NCBI GenBank assembly: GCA_026129405.1
Contig: JAHCID010000001.1
Location: 1,116,001 to 1,180,000 of the forward strand
DNA length: 64,000 nucleotides
Source: a bacterium
GTDB lineage: Bacteria; Desulfobacterota; Binatia; DP-6
Direction of reading: 5' to 3'
The notes under the pieces are model-generated. The model saw only the letters and a program-made list of their open reading frames with translations. It had not been told where the DNA came from and made no database searches. Position numbers and translations under genes: made by a program. Positions 17,055 to 25,581 of the stretch are shown piece after piece. Positions within the stretch are counted from its first letter, which is position 1. Every line of letters starts with the position of its first letter.

Positions 17055-20000
17055 ATGCTTCGCGTGCGGCGTTGGCTGATGGGCGTGTGGGTTCTGGCTC
17101 TGTGCGCTGGGGGGGACGTCGCGCGTGCGGTGCAATGTCCCGCCGGCGGCGGCGATACGCCGCAAGCGCTGCCGGCCGGCAGCGGCGAGGATCTCGAGGT
17201 GGTCGGGCCGTGCACCGTGGGGGCGGGCACCTACCACTACGGCAACGTCAACGTGTACGGCGGCGGCACGCTCACCTTCGCCGACGAGGTGATCGCGTTC
17301 TGGGCGTCGTCGATCATCGTCGAGAACGAAGGCTCGCTGATCGCCGGCGTGCCGCAGCCCATCGGCACCGCGGGCGGCAGGCTCACGATCCATCTCTACG
17401 GCCCCGACCAGGGCGCCGAGCCGTTCGGTACCGAGAGCCAGGGCGGACAGGGCGCCATCTGCAAATCTCCCGGCGGCATCTGCGGCGTCGATCCGACGGT
17501 GTGGGCGACGAACGGCGGGTCCGAGCAGACGCTGCCCGGCGGCGTCACCGACTACTTCTACCAGTACCACCCGCTGCCCTACGACGACGGCGGCGTGACC
17601 AAGGGCTTCTTCGGCTACAAGGTGCTCGGCGTCGGCTACGGCGGCACGCTGCAGCTCTTCGGCAAGCAGGGCGCCACCTACACGCCGCTCGACCCGACCG
17701 ACTCGGGCACGAGCTGGCGTCGCCTCGACGGCACCGTCGCCAAGGGCGCGCCGTCGATCAAGGTGGATCGCGCCGTCGACTGGGCGGAGGGCAGCGAGAT
17801 CGTCGTCACCACGACCGACTACCTTCCCGGCCACTCGGAGCAGCGGACGATCACGGGCGTGTCCGCCGACAAGACCACGCTGACCCTCGATCGCCCGCTC
17901 GACTACGCGCACAACGGCGCCAAGTACTCGCTCGCCGCCGTGCCGGCGCGCATCGGCATCGACTTCGACGAGGCCGAGACCCGCGCCGCGGTCGGGCTGC
18001 TCACGCGCAGCATCCGCATCGTCTCGGCCGGCGACGCCTACGGCGACGCGTTCTACGCCGAGGCGCCGGGCAAGTATTTCGGCGGCCACACGATCGCGCG
18101 CGCAGGCTTCAAGAAGTTCCAGGTGCAGGGCGTCGAGTTCCAGCAGCTCGGCCAGGGCGGTCGCCTCGGCCACTACCCGGTGCACTTCCACATGGCGCGC
18201 AAGGTGCCGGGCGATACCTTCGTGCGCGACTGCTCGGTCCACGACTCCATGACGCGCTTCTACGTGGTGCACGCGACCCACGGCGTCACGCTCGAGCGCA
18301 ACGTCGGCTACAAGTCGATCGGGCACGGCTACTACATCGAGGACGGCACCGAGATCGACAACAGGTTCCACGCCAACCTCGGCGTTCTCGCCCGCGCCGC
18401 GATCGACAACGCGCAGAACCCGCGCCGCGTGCCCGGCATCCTCGCCGCACCCGACGGCGCCGGCGAGTACGTGCCCTACCACTCCGACTGGGACCACCCG
18501 TCGGTGTTCTGGATCATGAACGGCTGGAACGAGTTCGTCGGCAACATGGCCGTCGGCGCGACCTCGTGCGGCGCCTGCTACTGGCTGGTGCCCGGCGCCA
18601 ACAGCGGCGGCTCGCGCCACCAGACGTGGGACTCGTACGCCGCCATGCAGGCGAACCTCGACCGCGCCGCGACCACGCCGCTGAAGCGCTTCCACGGCAA
18701 CTTCTGCTCGACGGCGATGAACTCGTTCAACGTCGTCGGCAACACGGCCGTGTGCCACGGCATCAACGAGAGCCCGGACACGTCGATCCCGGCGGTGGCC
18801 AACTCGCTGGCGCCGTCGGCGTCGAGCCCGGCCGGCCAGAGCTACTATCCGGTCGTCGACCAGGGCGGCGGCCGCTTCGCGACCCTGTGCCGTCCCGGCG
18901 AGGACTGCGCCACGGTGGCGAAGTGCGGCAACGGCGCGCAGCAGAACTGCGCCGTCACGGTCCTCGACCGCTACACCTCGGCCTTCAACTGGACGGAGAC
19001 GAACTTCGCCGCGATCTGGCTGCGCCCGCAGTGGTATCTCGTCGTCAACAGCGTCATCTCCGACGTGCAGAACGGCGGCCTCACCTTCATCACGGGCGGT
19101 GACTACACCGAGGCCTCGACCATCGGCGGCCACTGGGCGCTGGCGCGCAAGAACGTCTTCATCGGCGAGACGCAGCCGGACAATCCGTTCGCCGGCGCCG
19201 GCGGCCCCTTCAACACCAAGGGCGGCCTCGCCTGCGACACGGGGCAGGGCGACAACTGCCTGTCGCGCGCCGAGGGCGTCGCCTTCCCGATCAGCAACTT
19301 CGGCGCCGGCCAGCGCCTCTTCAACATCTACGACGGCCCGGCCTACCAGGAGTCGAACGCCTATCTCGACGTGAGGACGACGCCGCTCGTCGGCTGCGAC
19401 CTCGTGAACGGCAACTGTCCCGCCGGCGACTATCCCGCGTACGGCCGCACGCTCGGCGTCCCGCGGCGCGGCGACGCGTGCTATCTGCCGAACGCCGCCA
19501 TCGGCTGGAAGCAGCCGAACGGCTTTTACTATCCGCCCGCCTTCCGCTCGCGGAACCTGTTCTTCGACGACGTCGACATCCGGCACTTCGTGATCGAGCC
19601 GTCGTTCCTGCCCGGCACCTTCCAGACCGATCCTGCGGCGGTCGTCGACCGCTACTGCACGCGCTCGGGCGGGATGTTCACGGGCTTCACCGACGTCGAC
19701 CGCCAGACGGTGCTGAACGACGACGACGGCTCGCTCACCGGCCTCGTCGGCACCACCACGGTGAACGAGGACTCCTTCTTCGCGGCGCCGGTCGAGACCA
19801 TCCAGTGCCGGTCGGACCTGACGTCGCGCACGACGCCGTACGACTACGTGTCGACCGTCGTCTATCCGCAGTGCGCGGTGACCGAGGCCTGTCCGGGGAC
19901 GTGGAACCGGGTGTGTACGAACCAGCGGTGCTACGGCGTACCGCTCTACCGCCAGTACCTGACCAAGGCGGAGCAGAAGGCGAAGAAGCTCGACGACCGC

Positions 20001-21044
20001 TCGCGCAGCATCCAGCTCATGGGCGAGGCGATGTGGCAGCGCAACAGCCTCACCGTGAACAACGGCGTCTACTACATCGACACCACCGTCTCGCAGGCAC
20101 GCCAGGAGGCGGCGGGCGGCATCACGAACTTCACGGTCTTCGAGCCGGGGCAGACCTACAACGTGTTCCTGCTCTATGCGAAGCCGAGCACGCGGCAGGC
20201 GTATCAGATGTACGTCGGCAAGGATCCGAGCTGGGACGCCGCGCAGAAGGTCTCGGCGCTCGGCATGTCGGTCGCGAGCTCGCCGCTCGCGCCGACGCCG
20301 GTCGCATGGCCCGCCGGCTGGACCCGCATCTACGACGCGCGGACCGGCATCCTCACCGTGACGGTGGACCTCACGGCGTACGGGCAGGCCTTCGGCGACG
20401 TGCGCCGCAAGAAGTGCCAGCCGCCGAGCTTCTGCGCCTGGAAGGACGACCGCTGCCAGTGCAGCCTGCCGGAGAGCGATCCGATGCACGCCGAGTGCAT
20501 GGCCGACGACTCCGCCATCTGCGGCTGGGCGGGGCGCGACGTCGACTGCCCCGAGGGCGGCTGCCCCGGCTTCGCGGTGACGCTGTCGTCCGCGTTCGCG
20601 GTCGACCCGAGCCCGGATCCGCGGCCGAAGGCGCAGCCGTTCCCCGACGGCAAGGACCCGGACGCCGGCGCGTGGAACGTCGCATGGGACAAGGCCGGGC
20701 CGATCGCGGGCGATTGCGAGAACCCGATCACCTCCGTCCGCATCGGCACCCCCGGCAACGACAGGATCGTCGGCACGAAGGGCCCCGATCTCCTCCTCGG
20801 CGGCGGCGGTAACGACCGCATCTTCGGCCGCGGCGGCGACGACGAGATCCACGGTGGACCGGGCAACGACGTCCTCGTCGGCGGTCCGGGCCACGACAGT
20901 CTCCACGGCGGCGCCGGCGACGACGTCCTCCTCGGCGGTAAGGGCGACGACACGCTCCACGGCGGCTCCGGCACCGATCGCGCCGTCGGCCACCGCGGCA
21001 GGAACGTCTGTACCGGCGTGGAGAAGGCGAAAGGCTGTCAGTGA
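17055..21044 (+). CDS. Giant secreted G8-domain, beta-helix and RTX-repeat protein, 1329 aa
   Basis: A signal peptide (MLRVRRWLMGVWVLALCAGG) is followed by a G8-like domain (about residues 45-165, with GTLTFADEVIAFWASSIIVE and RLTIHLYGPDQG). A long right-handed beta-helix region then has repeated FxVxNxTxxxVxHGxY-like turns (GVTLERNVGYKSIGHGYYIE). A Cys-bearing module (KKCQPPSFCAWKDDRCQC) precedes RTX calcium repeats from about residue 1231 to the end (GGPGNDVLVGGPGHD). This architecture resembles CEMIP/TMEM2 and fungal/bacterial G8 proteins that act on or bind polysaccharides; the RTX tail suggests calcium-dependent folding after export. No type I exporter is adjacent. Confidence 0.82.
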   Translation: MLRVRRWLMGVWVLALCAGGDVARAVQCPAGGGDTPQALPAGSGEDLEVVGPCTVGAGTYHYGNVNVYGGGTLTFADEVIAFWASSIIVENEGSLIAGVPQPIGTAGGRLTIHLYGPDQGAEPFGTESQGGQGAICKSPGGICGVDPTVWATNGGSEQTLPGGVTDYFYQYHPLPYDDGGVTKGFFGYKVLGVGYGGTLQLFGKQGATYTPLDPTDSGTSWRRLDGTVAKGAPSIKVDRAVDWAEGSEIVVTTTDYLPGHSEQRTITGVSADKTTLTLDRPLDYAHNGAKYSLAAVPARIGIDFDEAETRAAVGLLTRSIRIVSAGDAYGDAFYAEAPGKYFGGHTIARAGFKKFQVQGVEFQQLGQGGRLGHYPVHFHMARKVPGDTFVRDCSVHDSMTRFYVVHATHGVTLERNVGYKSIGHGYYIEDGTEIDNRFHANLGVLARAAIDNAQNPRRVPGILAAPDGAGEYVPYHSDWDHPSVFWIMNGWNEFVGNMAVGATSCGACYWLVPGANSGGSRHQTWDSYAAMQANLDRAATTPLKRFHGNFCSTAMNSFNVVGNTAVCHGINESPDTSIPAVANSLAPSASSPAGQSYYPVVDQGGGRFATLCRPGEDCATVAKCGNGAQQNCAVTVLDRYTSAFNWTETNFAAIWLRPQWYLVVNSVISDVQNGGLTFITGGDYTEASTIGGHWALARKNVFIGETQPDNPFAGAGGPFNTKGGLACDTGQGDNCLSRAEGVAFPISNFGAGQRLFNIYDGPAYQESNAYLDVRTTPLVGCDLVNGNCPAGDYPAYGRTLGVPRRGDACYLPNAAIGWKQPNGFYYPPAFRSRNLFFDDVDIRHFVIEPSFLPGTFQTDPAAVVDRYCTRSGGMFTGFTDVDRQTVLNDDDGSLTGLVGTTTVNEDSFFAAPVETIQCRSDLTSRTTPYDYVSTVVYPQCAVTEACPGTWNRVCTNQRCYGVPLYRQYLTKAEQKAKKLDDRSRSIQLMGEAMWQRNSLTVNNGVYYIDTTVSQARQEAAGGITNFTVFEPGQTYNVFLLYAKPSTRQAYQMYVGKDPSWDAAQKVSALGMSVASSPLAPTPVAWPAGWTRIYDARTGILTVTVDLTAYGQAFGDVRRKKCQPPSFCAWKDDRCQCSLPESDPMHAECMADDSAICGWAGRDVDCPEGGCPGFAVTLSSAFAVDPSPDPRPKAQPFPDGKDPDAGAWNVAWDKAGPIAGDCENPITSVRIGTPGNDRIVGTKGPDLLLGGGGNDRIFGRGGDDEIHGGPGNDVLVGGPGHDSLHGGAGDDVLLGGKGDDTLHGGSGTDRAVGHRGRNVCTGVEKAKGCQ
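20745..21000 (+). repeat. RTX nonapeptide repeat array within the G8 protein
   Basis: About eight to nine tandem copies of a 27-base unit encoding GGxGxDxLx, for example GGPGNDVLVGGPGHDSLHGG. The DNA copies have diverged, so the array is old. The encoded turns bind calcium. Confidence 0.88.
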
Positions 21045-21144
21045 CGGTCCTCCCGATCGTCGGCGCGGGGCGGGTGGACATCCCCGTGGCCGCCGAGCCC
21101 GCGCGCCGCGGTGTCGGCGACCGCGCCGTCGGGAGCGCCTCCGC

Positions 21145-21924
21145 ATGAGCCTGTCCGAGCCGCTGCCGTCTCGGCTGCCGCTCGCCGCCGAGCGCACGGC
21201 ATGGCGCTGGGCGCTCGCAGGGCTCGTGCTTCTCGCCGGCGCGGTCGCCGGTGCGACGTACCTCGGGCCTGGGCCGGGGCCCGCGGTGGCGGGCGTCTGC
21301 CTCACGCTGGGCATCGTCGCGCTCCTCCTCGCCGCCGCTCGTCACCTCGGCGTGCGCAAGGATCGCTCGGTCGTCGACGCGATGGCGGCGGGTGACTACA
21401 TCGCATTCTGGATCGTGCCACCCGAGGTCTGGCGTGCGCACCTCGCGCAGGAGCTCGCGGCGCAGCCCGCTGCGGCGCGCATCGCGACGATCGCGGGGGC
21501 CGCCATCTCGGGCCTGGTCGTCGCGCTGATGCTCGGCATCCGCGTCGCCGAGGGCGGCGACGTGCGCGGCGACCTCGTTCCCGCGGCCGCCCTGGGGGGC
21601 GGGGTCACGCTGCTCTTCGGGCTCGTCGGGCTCGCGATCCAGTCCGGCGAGCGGGGCCGTACGCGTCGCCTCGCGCGCCGCGAAGGCGTCATCTGCATCG
21701 CCGATCGTGGTCTCTATCATGCGGGCGAGCTGTGGCCGCACGACCGCGGCATTCCGCGCTTCCTCGGCGTCGAGCTCCTCCCCGGCCCGCCGCGGCTGCT
21801 GTCGTTCAGCTATTTCTTCTGGGGGCCGAAGGGCTCCATCACGCTCGCCGTGCGCGTGCCGATGCCGCCGACCGACGCGGTGATCCGTCCCGACGTCATC
21901 CTCGCGCGGCTGTCCGGTCGCTGA
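21145..21924 (+). CDS. Four-helix membrane protein of unknown function, 259 aa
   Basis: Four hydrophobic segments are seen: about 20-42, 46-68, 113-134 and 143-168. A soluble C-terminal part of about 85 aa contains GVICIADRGLYHAGELWPHD and FSYFFWGPKGSITLAVRVPM. This layout resembles uncharacterised membrane proteins with a PH-like C-terminal domain, but I do not recognise the family. ATG 21145 lacks a strong ribosome site. It follows the G8 gene after 100 bases with no clear terminator between, so co-transcription is possible. Confidence 0.68.
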   Translation: MSLSEPLPSRLPLAAERTAWRWALAGLVLLAGAVAGATYLGPGPGPAVAGVCLTLGIVALLLAAARHLGVRKDRSVVDAMAAGDYIAFWIVPPEVWRAHLAQELAAQPAAARIATIAGAAISGLVVALMLGIRVAEGGDVRGDLVPAAALGGGVTLLFGLVGLAIQSGERGRTRRLARREGVICIADRGLYHAGELWPHDRGIPRFLGVELLPGPPRLLSFSYFFWGPKGSITLAVRVPMPPTDAVIRPDVILARLSGR

Positions 21925-22003
21925 GCGCCTCCGCGCGTCCCCGCTTGTAGAACTGCGCATGCCGCCGCCTGCGGCAGGCCTGGAAAGTCGCAGTCGTAGC
22001 GAC

Positions 22004-22018
22004 GGCACGCCTTCTGCA
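22004..22018 (+). promoter_or_regulatory. Sigma-54 type promoter of the lipoprotein pair at 22045
   Basis: GGCACG, four bases, CTGCA. GG at 22004-22005 and GC at 22016-22017 are exactly 12 apart. The -12 element has C in place of the first T of TTGCA. Start point near 22028, just before AGGAGG. Confidence 0.45.
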
Positions 22019-22044
22019 CCGTCCCCCTTGCCCAGGAGGACACC

Positions 22045-22239
22045 ATGAACCTGAAGGCCACGGCACTGCTCGTGGGGTTCGCGGCGATCTGCGCCGCAGG
22101 CTGCTCCAACGACCGCACGATCGTCCGGCGCACCACGACGACCGAGACGATGGCGGCCCCGAGCCCGGACACGACGGACAGCTCGACCGTGATCCGCCGC
22201 AGCTACGACTCCACGACCACCGACAGGGAGGACAAGTGA
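22045..22239 (+). CDS. Small lipoprotein, 64 aa
   Basis: MNLKATALLVGFAAICAAGC is a lipoprotein signal with Cys at residue 20. The remaining 44 residues are rich in Thr, Ser, Asp and Arg (RRTTTTETMAAPSPDTTDSS) and probably unstructured. ATG 22045 follows AGGAGG (22034-22039). The stop overlaps the ATG of the next gene (TGATG). Function unknown. A sigma-54 element precedes it, so induction under specific stress is plausible. Confidence 0.75.
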   Translation: MNLKATALLVGFAAICAAGCSNDRTIVRRTTTTETMAAPSPDTTDSSTVIRRSYDSTTTDREDK

Positions 22240-22556
22240 TGCCGCGCAAGACGATCATCCTGAGCGCCGCCGCCATCGCACTGAGCGGCGGCATGGTACT
22301 CGCCGGAGAGACCGTCACCGAGCAGCGCACGTACGAGCACCGCTCGATGGCGGTGGAGGTTCCGCCTCCGCCGCCCCCGGCGACCGAGAAGCAGACCAAC
22401 TCGGTCGAGCAGCACACGACCCGTCGCACGGGCGACGGCAGCGTCGAGGAGCACTCCACCTACGAGTCCACCCGCTCGAACGTCGAGCGGGCGGCGCCGC
22501 CCCCGCCGCGCGTGATCGAGAAGAAGACCGAGGTCCTCGAGCACGAGGACGACTGA
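22239..22556 (+). CDS. Small exported proline-rich protein, 105 aa
   Basis: A Sec signal peptide (MPRKTIILSAAAIALSGGMVLAG) is followed by a low-complexity mature part. It has two Pro runs (VEVPPPPPP and RAAPPPPRV) separated by a charged Thr/Ser/Glu segment. The two halves look alike (YEHRSMAVEVPPPPPP versus YESTRSNVERAAPPPP), which suggests an internal duplication. Translationally coupled to the lipoprotein upstream by TGATG. GTG 22236 is in frame but the ATG fits better. Envelope partner proteins of unknown role. A strong hairpin follows the stop. Confidence 0.72.
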   Translation: MPRKTIILSAAAIALSGGMVLAGETVTEQRTYEHRSMAVEVPPPPPPATEKQTNSVEQHTTRRTGDGSVEEHSTYESTRSNVERAAPPPPRVIEKKTEVLEHEDD

Positions 22557-22564
22557 CGCCATGG

Positions 22565-22597
22565 CGGCTGCCCGGGGCGCTGCGCCCCGGGCAGCCG
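22565..22597 (+). terminator. Intrinsic terminator after the 22045-22556 pair
   Basis: A perfect 15-bp stem (22565-22579 with 22583-22597) with a three-base loop begins nine bases after the stop at 22556. Only two or three T follow, as is common in GC-rich genomes. It rules out the ATG at 22561 as the start of the next gene. Confidence 0.75.
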
Positions 22598-22620
22598 TTC
22601 GACACCCGGAACGCCTCGCC

Positions 22621-22638
22621 GATACCATACCCGGTATC
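22621..22638 (+). promoter_or_regulatory. Inverted repeat just before the Thr-linker gene
   Basis: GATACC, six bases, GGTATC, a perfect 6-bp dyad ending just before the GGGAGG of the gene at 22651. It could be an operator or a small RNA hairpin affecting ribosome access. It is AT-richer than its surroundings. Confidence 0.35.
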
Positions 22639-22650
22639 GGGAGGTGTGCG

Positions 22651-23610
22651 ATGGCTGAGTGGTGGAAGCTGCGGCGGTTCGGGATTGCGTCGGCGTGCGT
22701 GCTGGCACTGGCGACGCCGGCTGCGGCGGAGAAGAACGCGACCATCCTCTCGATCGATCGCGAAGAGATGCAGTGTACGTTCGACGTCGTGTTCCAGGTC
22801 GAGGATGCGGGGCAGTACGCCGTCAACCTCTGGGACGACGGGAGCTACGTCACCGGCGTCCAGGGGGACTTCGCTGCCGGCGCAGTGGTCACGGTGACCG
22901 TGACGATCGGGGCCCCAGCCCTTCCCGGCGCTACTGGAATCGGCGTCTACGTGCAGGACGCAGCGGGGGAAGACGGCGGCACGACGTATGGCTCCGACGG
23001 CAGCTACCAGTATCCCGACGACGTCGGCAACGGGTGCCAGCTGCTCGGCTTCACGTTCGGTGCGAAGATCGCGAGTGTGGTCGAGCCGACCACGACGACC
23101 ACCACCACCACGTCGACGACGTCCACTTCGACCACGTCGACGACGCTGCCGAGCGAGATGCTCTCGGGCCAGAAGCTGATGCTCCTGCCCACGCGCCTCG
23201 CGCTGCTCTCGAACGATCGCAGCGTGACCGCAGGAAGGGGTCTCGGCACGGCGGACGACCCCACGCTCGTCGGCGGGGCGCTGCGCCTGCGCGGCACCGG
23301 CTTCGACCGCACGTTCACGCTCCCGGCCGGCGCGTGGGGGCCGCTCTCGAGGAAGAAGCCCGAGAAGGGCTATCGGCTGAGGGGCGCTGCGCCGGTGACG
23401 GCGGTCGTGCTGAAGCCCGGCAAGCAGATCAAGATCGCGGCCCGGGGCGACCTCGGGGTGGCGCTCGACGCCGACGTCCAGCCCGTCCAGGCCGAGCTGC
23501 GCATCGGCGGGCGGCGCTACTGCTTCGCGTTCGGTGGCCGCGTGAGGTGGAAGGCGGGCAAGAAGTGGACCGCGACGAAGGCCCCTCCCGCCGTGTCCTG
23601 CCCGCCCTGA
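22651..23610 (+). CDS. Secreted two-domain protein with Thr-rich linker, 319 aa
   Basis: A signal peptide (about residues 1-27, ending ATPAAA) leads to a beta-rich N-domain of about 115 aa. A linker of nearly pure Thr/Ser (TTTTTTTTSTTSTSTTSTT, about residues 147-166) follows, then a C-domain of about 145 aa with basic strands (GKQIKIAARGDLGVALDADV). The C-domain type, with LRLRGTGFDRTFTLPAGAW, recurs from memory in Binatota exported proteins of unknown function. ATG 22651 is set by GGGAGG (22639-22644) and by the terminator upstream. Likely surface exposed; the linker may be glycosylated. Confidence 0.78.
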   Translation: MAEWWKLRRFGIASACVLALATPAAAEKNATILSIDREEMQCTFDVVFQVEDAGQYAVNLWDDGSYVTGVQGDFAAGAVVTVTVTIGAPALPGATGIGVYVQDAAGEDGGTTYGSDGSYQYPDDVGNGCQLLGFTFGAKIASVVEPTTTTTTTTSTTSTSTTSTTLPSEMLSGQKLMLLPTRLALLSNDRSVTAGRGLGTADDPTLVGGALRLRGTGFDRTFTLPAGAWGPLSRKKPEKGYRLRGAAPVTAVVLKPGKQIKIAARGDLGVALDADVQPVQAELRIGGRRYCFAFGGRVRWKAGKKWTATKAPPAVSCPP

Positions 23611-23626
23611 CGGCCGCCCGCTCGCG

Positions 23627-23672
23627 GGCCGGAGGCCCCGGACAGGCGTTGTCTGCCGCGGGGCCTCCGGCC
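23627..23672 (+). terminator. Terminator-like hairpin overlapping the next promoter
   Basis: A perfect 13-bp inverted repeat, GGCCGGAGGCCCC (23627-23639) with its complement at 23660-23672, lies 17 bases after the stop at 23610. The right arm lies inside the spacer of the promoter for the gene at 23685. Confidence 0.6.
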
Positions 23673-23678
23673 TAGTAT
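23649..23678 (+). promoter_or_regulatory. Promoter of the membrane hydroxylase gene
   Basis: TTGTCT, an 18-base spacer, TAGTAT and six bases to GTG 23685, which implies a leaderless mRNA starting at the GTG. Confidence 0.55.
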
Positions 23679-23684
23679 CGCCCG

Positions 23685-24389
23685 GTGCTGACGAAGAGGA
23701 CGGACACCCGCGCATTCGAGATCACCCAGCCGCCGACGAAGCGGGACCGGGTGCGGGCCGAGGCCGTCGCACGCATCCCGTGGTGGTACAGCCCGTGGGG
23801 ACACCTCGCGTTCCCCTCGCTGGTCGGCATCGGGGCGATCGTCGCGTCGCTGGCGCTGCTCGAGCAGCCCAGCTGGCGCGAGTGGCTGACGGTGCCGATC
23901 GTGCTCGTGCTGATCAACTTCAACGAGTGGTACATCCACCGCAACATCCTGCACCGCCGCACCTGGCCGCTCGAGGTGCTGTTCTGGCGGCACACGCCCG
24001 AGCACCACGTCATCTTCGTGCGCAACGACATGGCCATGCGCGCGACGCGCGAGTTCCGGCTGGTGCTGATCCCATTCTACGGCATCGTCGCCATCTTCTT
24101 CACGACGCTGCCGATCACGCTCGCGCTCTGGTTCCTCGTCGGCCACAACGTCGCGCTGCTCTGGGTGGCGTCGACGATGGGCTACACGGTCGCGTACGAG
24201 TGGCTGCACCTCTCGTACCACCTGGCCGACGACAACCCGATCGGCCGCAGCCCCGCGATCCGCTGGCTGCGTCGCTTCCACGCCCTGCACCACACGCCGG
24301 AGCTGATGCAGAAGTGGAACTTCAACGTGACGGTGCCGCTCGCCGACCTCGTGCTGCGCACCAACTTCAAGGGCGCGCCGCCCGCCTGA
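23685..24389 (+). CDS. Membrane di-iron fatty acid hydroxylase / sterol desaturase family protein, 234 aa
   Basis: The His clusters of the superfamily are present: HRNILH (about residue 86), HTPEHH (about 104), HLSYH and HALHH near the C-terminus, with three to four hydrophobic segments between them. Such enzymes hydroxylate or desaturate lipids at the membrane with O2 and a di-iron centre. The GTG start is fixed by a promoter whose -10 ends six bases upstream. It converges on the LuxE/LuxC/aminotransferase operon with only one base between stops, so a shared lipid substrate is conceivable but unproven. Confidence 0.87.
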   Translation: MLTKRTDTRAFEITQPPTKRDRVRAEAVARIPWWYSPWGHLAFPSLVGIGAIVASLALLEQPSWREWLTVPIVLVLINFNEWYIHRNILHRRTWPLEVLFWRHTPEHHVIFVRNDMAMRATREFRLVLIPFYGIVAIFFTTLPITLALWFLVGHNVALLWVASTMGYTVAYEWLHLSYHLADDNPIGRSPAIRWLRRFHALHHTPELMQKWNFNVTVPLADLVLRTNFKGAPPA

Positions 24390-24390
24390 T

Positions 24391-25581
24391 CTAGCCGAGG
24401 GCGGCGGCGATGCGCCCGAGCGCGTCGGCCGCCTGGTCGTCCGTCAGCACGAGCGGCGGTGCCAGCCGCACGACGACGTCGCGGTGGAGCGTCCAGCCCA
24501 GGATCAGCCGCGCGTCGCGCGCCCGGGCGACGAAGCGGGCGCACGCGGCCGCGTCGGCGAACTCGAGCCCGAGCAGCATGCCGAGGCCGCGCACCCGGGC
24601 GAGGCCGCCGCGGGGAACGTGCGCCGCCAGCGCGGTCCGCAGGTGCTCGCCGAGCGCGGCGGCGCGTGCGACGAGGCCTTCGCGCAGCAGCACGTCGAGC
24701 GCCGCGCCGCCCGCGGCGCACGACACGGGGTGGCCGCCGAACGTCGTCACGTGCGCCAGCGGCGGATCGTGCGCGAGCGTGCCGAGGATCGCCGGCGAGC
24801 CGACGAAGGCCCCGAGCGGCATGCCGCCCCCGAGCGCCTTCGCGAGCACGAGCAGGTCGGGCACCACGCCGGAGTGCTCCAGGGCGAAGAGCCGCCCCGT
24901 ACGCCCGAACGCCGTCACCACCTCGTCGAAGACGAGCAGCGCGCCGGTGGCGTCGCAGCGGCGGCGCAGCGCCGGCAGGAAGTCCGGCGACGGGATGCGC
25001 ACGCCGCCCTCGGCCTGGACCGGCTCGACGATCACCGCGGCCACGTCGTCGCCGATCGTCTCCAGCGCGGCGACGTCGTCGAAGGGCAGGAACGCGACCT
25101 CGGGCAGCAGCGGCTCGAACGGCGCCCGGTAGAGCGGGTTGCCGCCGACCGACAGCGCCCCCCACGTGTCGCCGTGGAACGCCCCCTCGAAGGCGACGAA
25201 GCGCCGGCGCCCGGTGTGCTTGCGCGCGGTCTTGAGCGCGCCGTCGACGGCCTCCGCGCCGCTCGACGTGAAGTAGGTGACCGACAGCGGCGCGGGCAGC
25301 AGCGTCGCCAGGCGCGTCGCGAGCCGTACCTGCGCGTCCTGCACCATCTCGCCGTAGACCATGACGTGCAGGTGCCGCGCCGCCTGCGCCGTGATCGCCG
25401 CGACCACCGCGGGATGCGCGTGGCCGACGTTGGCGACGCCCATGCCTGCGAGCAGATCGAGCCACTCGCCGCCGCCGGCGTCGCACACGATCGCGCCGCG
25501 CGCCTCACCTACCACCAGGCCCATCGGGGCGTCCGAGGTCTGGCAGACGTGCCGGCGGAAGAGCGCGGCGAGATCCGTCAC
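24391..25581 (-). CDS. Class III PLP-dependent aminotransferase, 396 aa
   Basis: Fold-type I omega-type aminotransferase of the acetylornithine/4-aminobutyrate/diaminopelargonate group. Visible are the phosphate-binding TSSGAEAVDGALKTAR, the aromatic HxG of FEGAFHGDTWG, the FDEVVT Asp that contacts the pyridine nitrogen, and the Schiff-base Lys in VLAKALGGGMPLGA. TTFGGHPVSCAA is also typical. GTG 25581 overlaps the stop of the LuxC-like gene (GTGA) with GGAGG four bases upstream. As the third gene after LuxE-like and LuxC-like proteins, its probable acceptor is the aldehyde they make, yielding a primary amine. That role is inferred. Confidence 0.9.
   Translation of the reverse strand: MTDLAALFRRHVCQTSDAPMGLVVGEARGAIVCDAGGGEWLDLLAGMGVANVGHAHPAVVAAITAQAARHLHVMVYGEMVQDAQVRLATRLATLLPAPLSVTYFTSSGAEAVDGALKTARKHTGRRRFVAFEGAFHGDTWGALSVGGNPLYRAPFEPLLPEVAFLPFDDVAALETIGDDVAAVIVEPVQAEGGVRIPSPDFLPALRRRCDATGALLVFDEVVTAFGRTGRLFALEHSGVVPDLLVLAKALGGGMPLGAFVGSPAILGTLAHDPPLAHVTTFGGHPVSCAAGGAALDVLLREGLVARAAALGEHLRTALAAHVPRGGLARVRGLGMLLGLEFADAAACARFVARARDARLILGWTLHRDVVVRLAPPLVLTDDQAADALGRIAAALG

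Noticed and set aside
16833-21314. A minus-strand open frame of about 1490 codons antisense to the G8 gene
   Set aside because: It is made of His/Arg/Val/Ala runs with codon bias mirroring the plus strand, crosses several gene boundaries and shows no family motif; the plus strand has a signal peptide and RTX repeats.
22561-22650. An upstream ATG in frame with the Thr-linker gene
   Set aside because: It would be translated through a 15-bp terminator stem and lacks a ribosome site; ATG 22651 has GGGAGG and a proper signal peptide.
22651-22672. GGCTGAGTGGTGGAAG resembles the D-arm of a serine or leucine tRNA
   Set aside because: No matching acceptor stem, anticodon arm or T-arm follows at the right distance, and the bases are the first codons of an exported protein.
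23092-23152. ACC/ACG/TCG triplet run that looks like a microsatellite
   Set aside because: It encodes the Thr/Ser linker in frame with mixed codons, so it is a protein-level feature rather than a DNA repeat.
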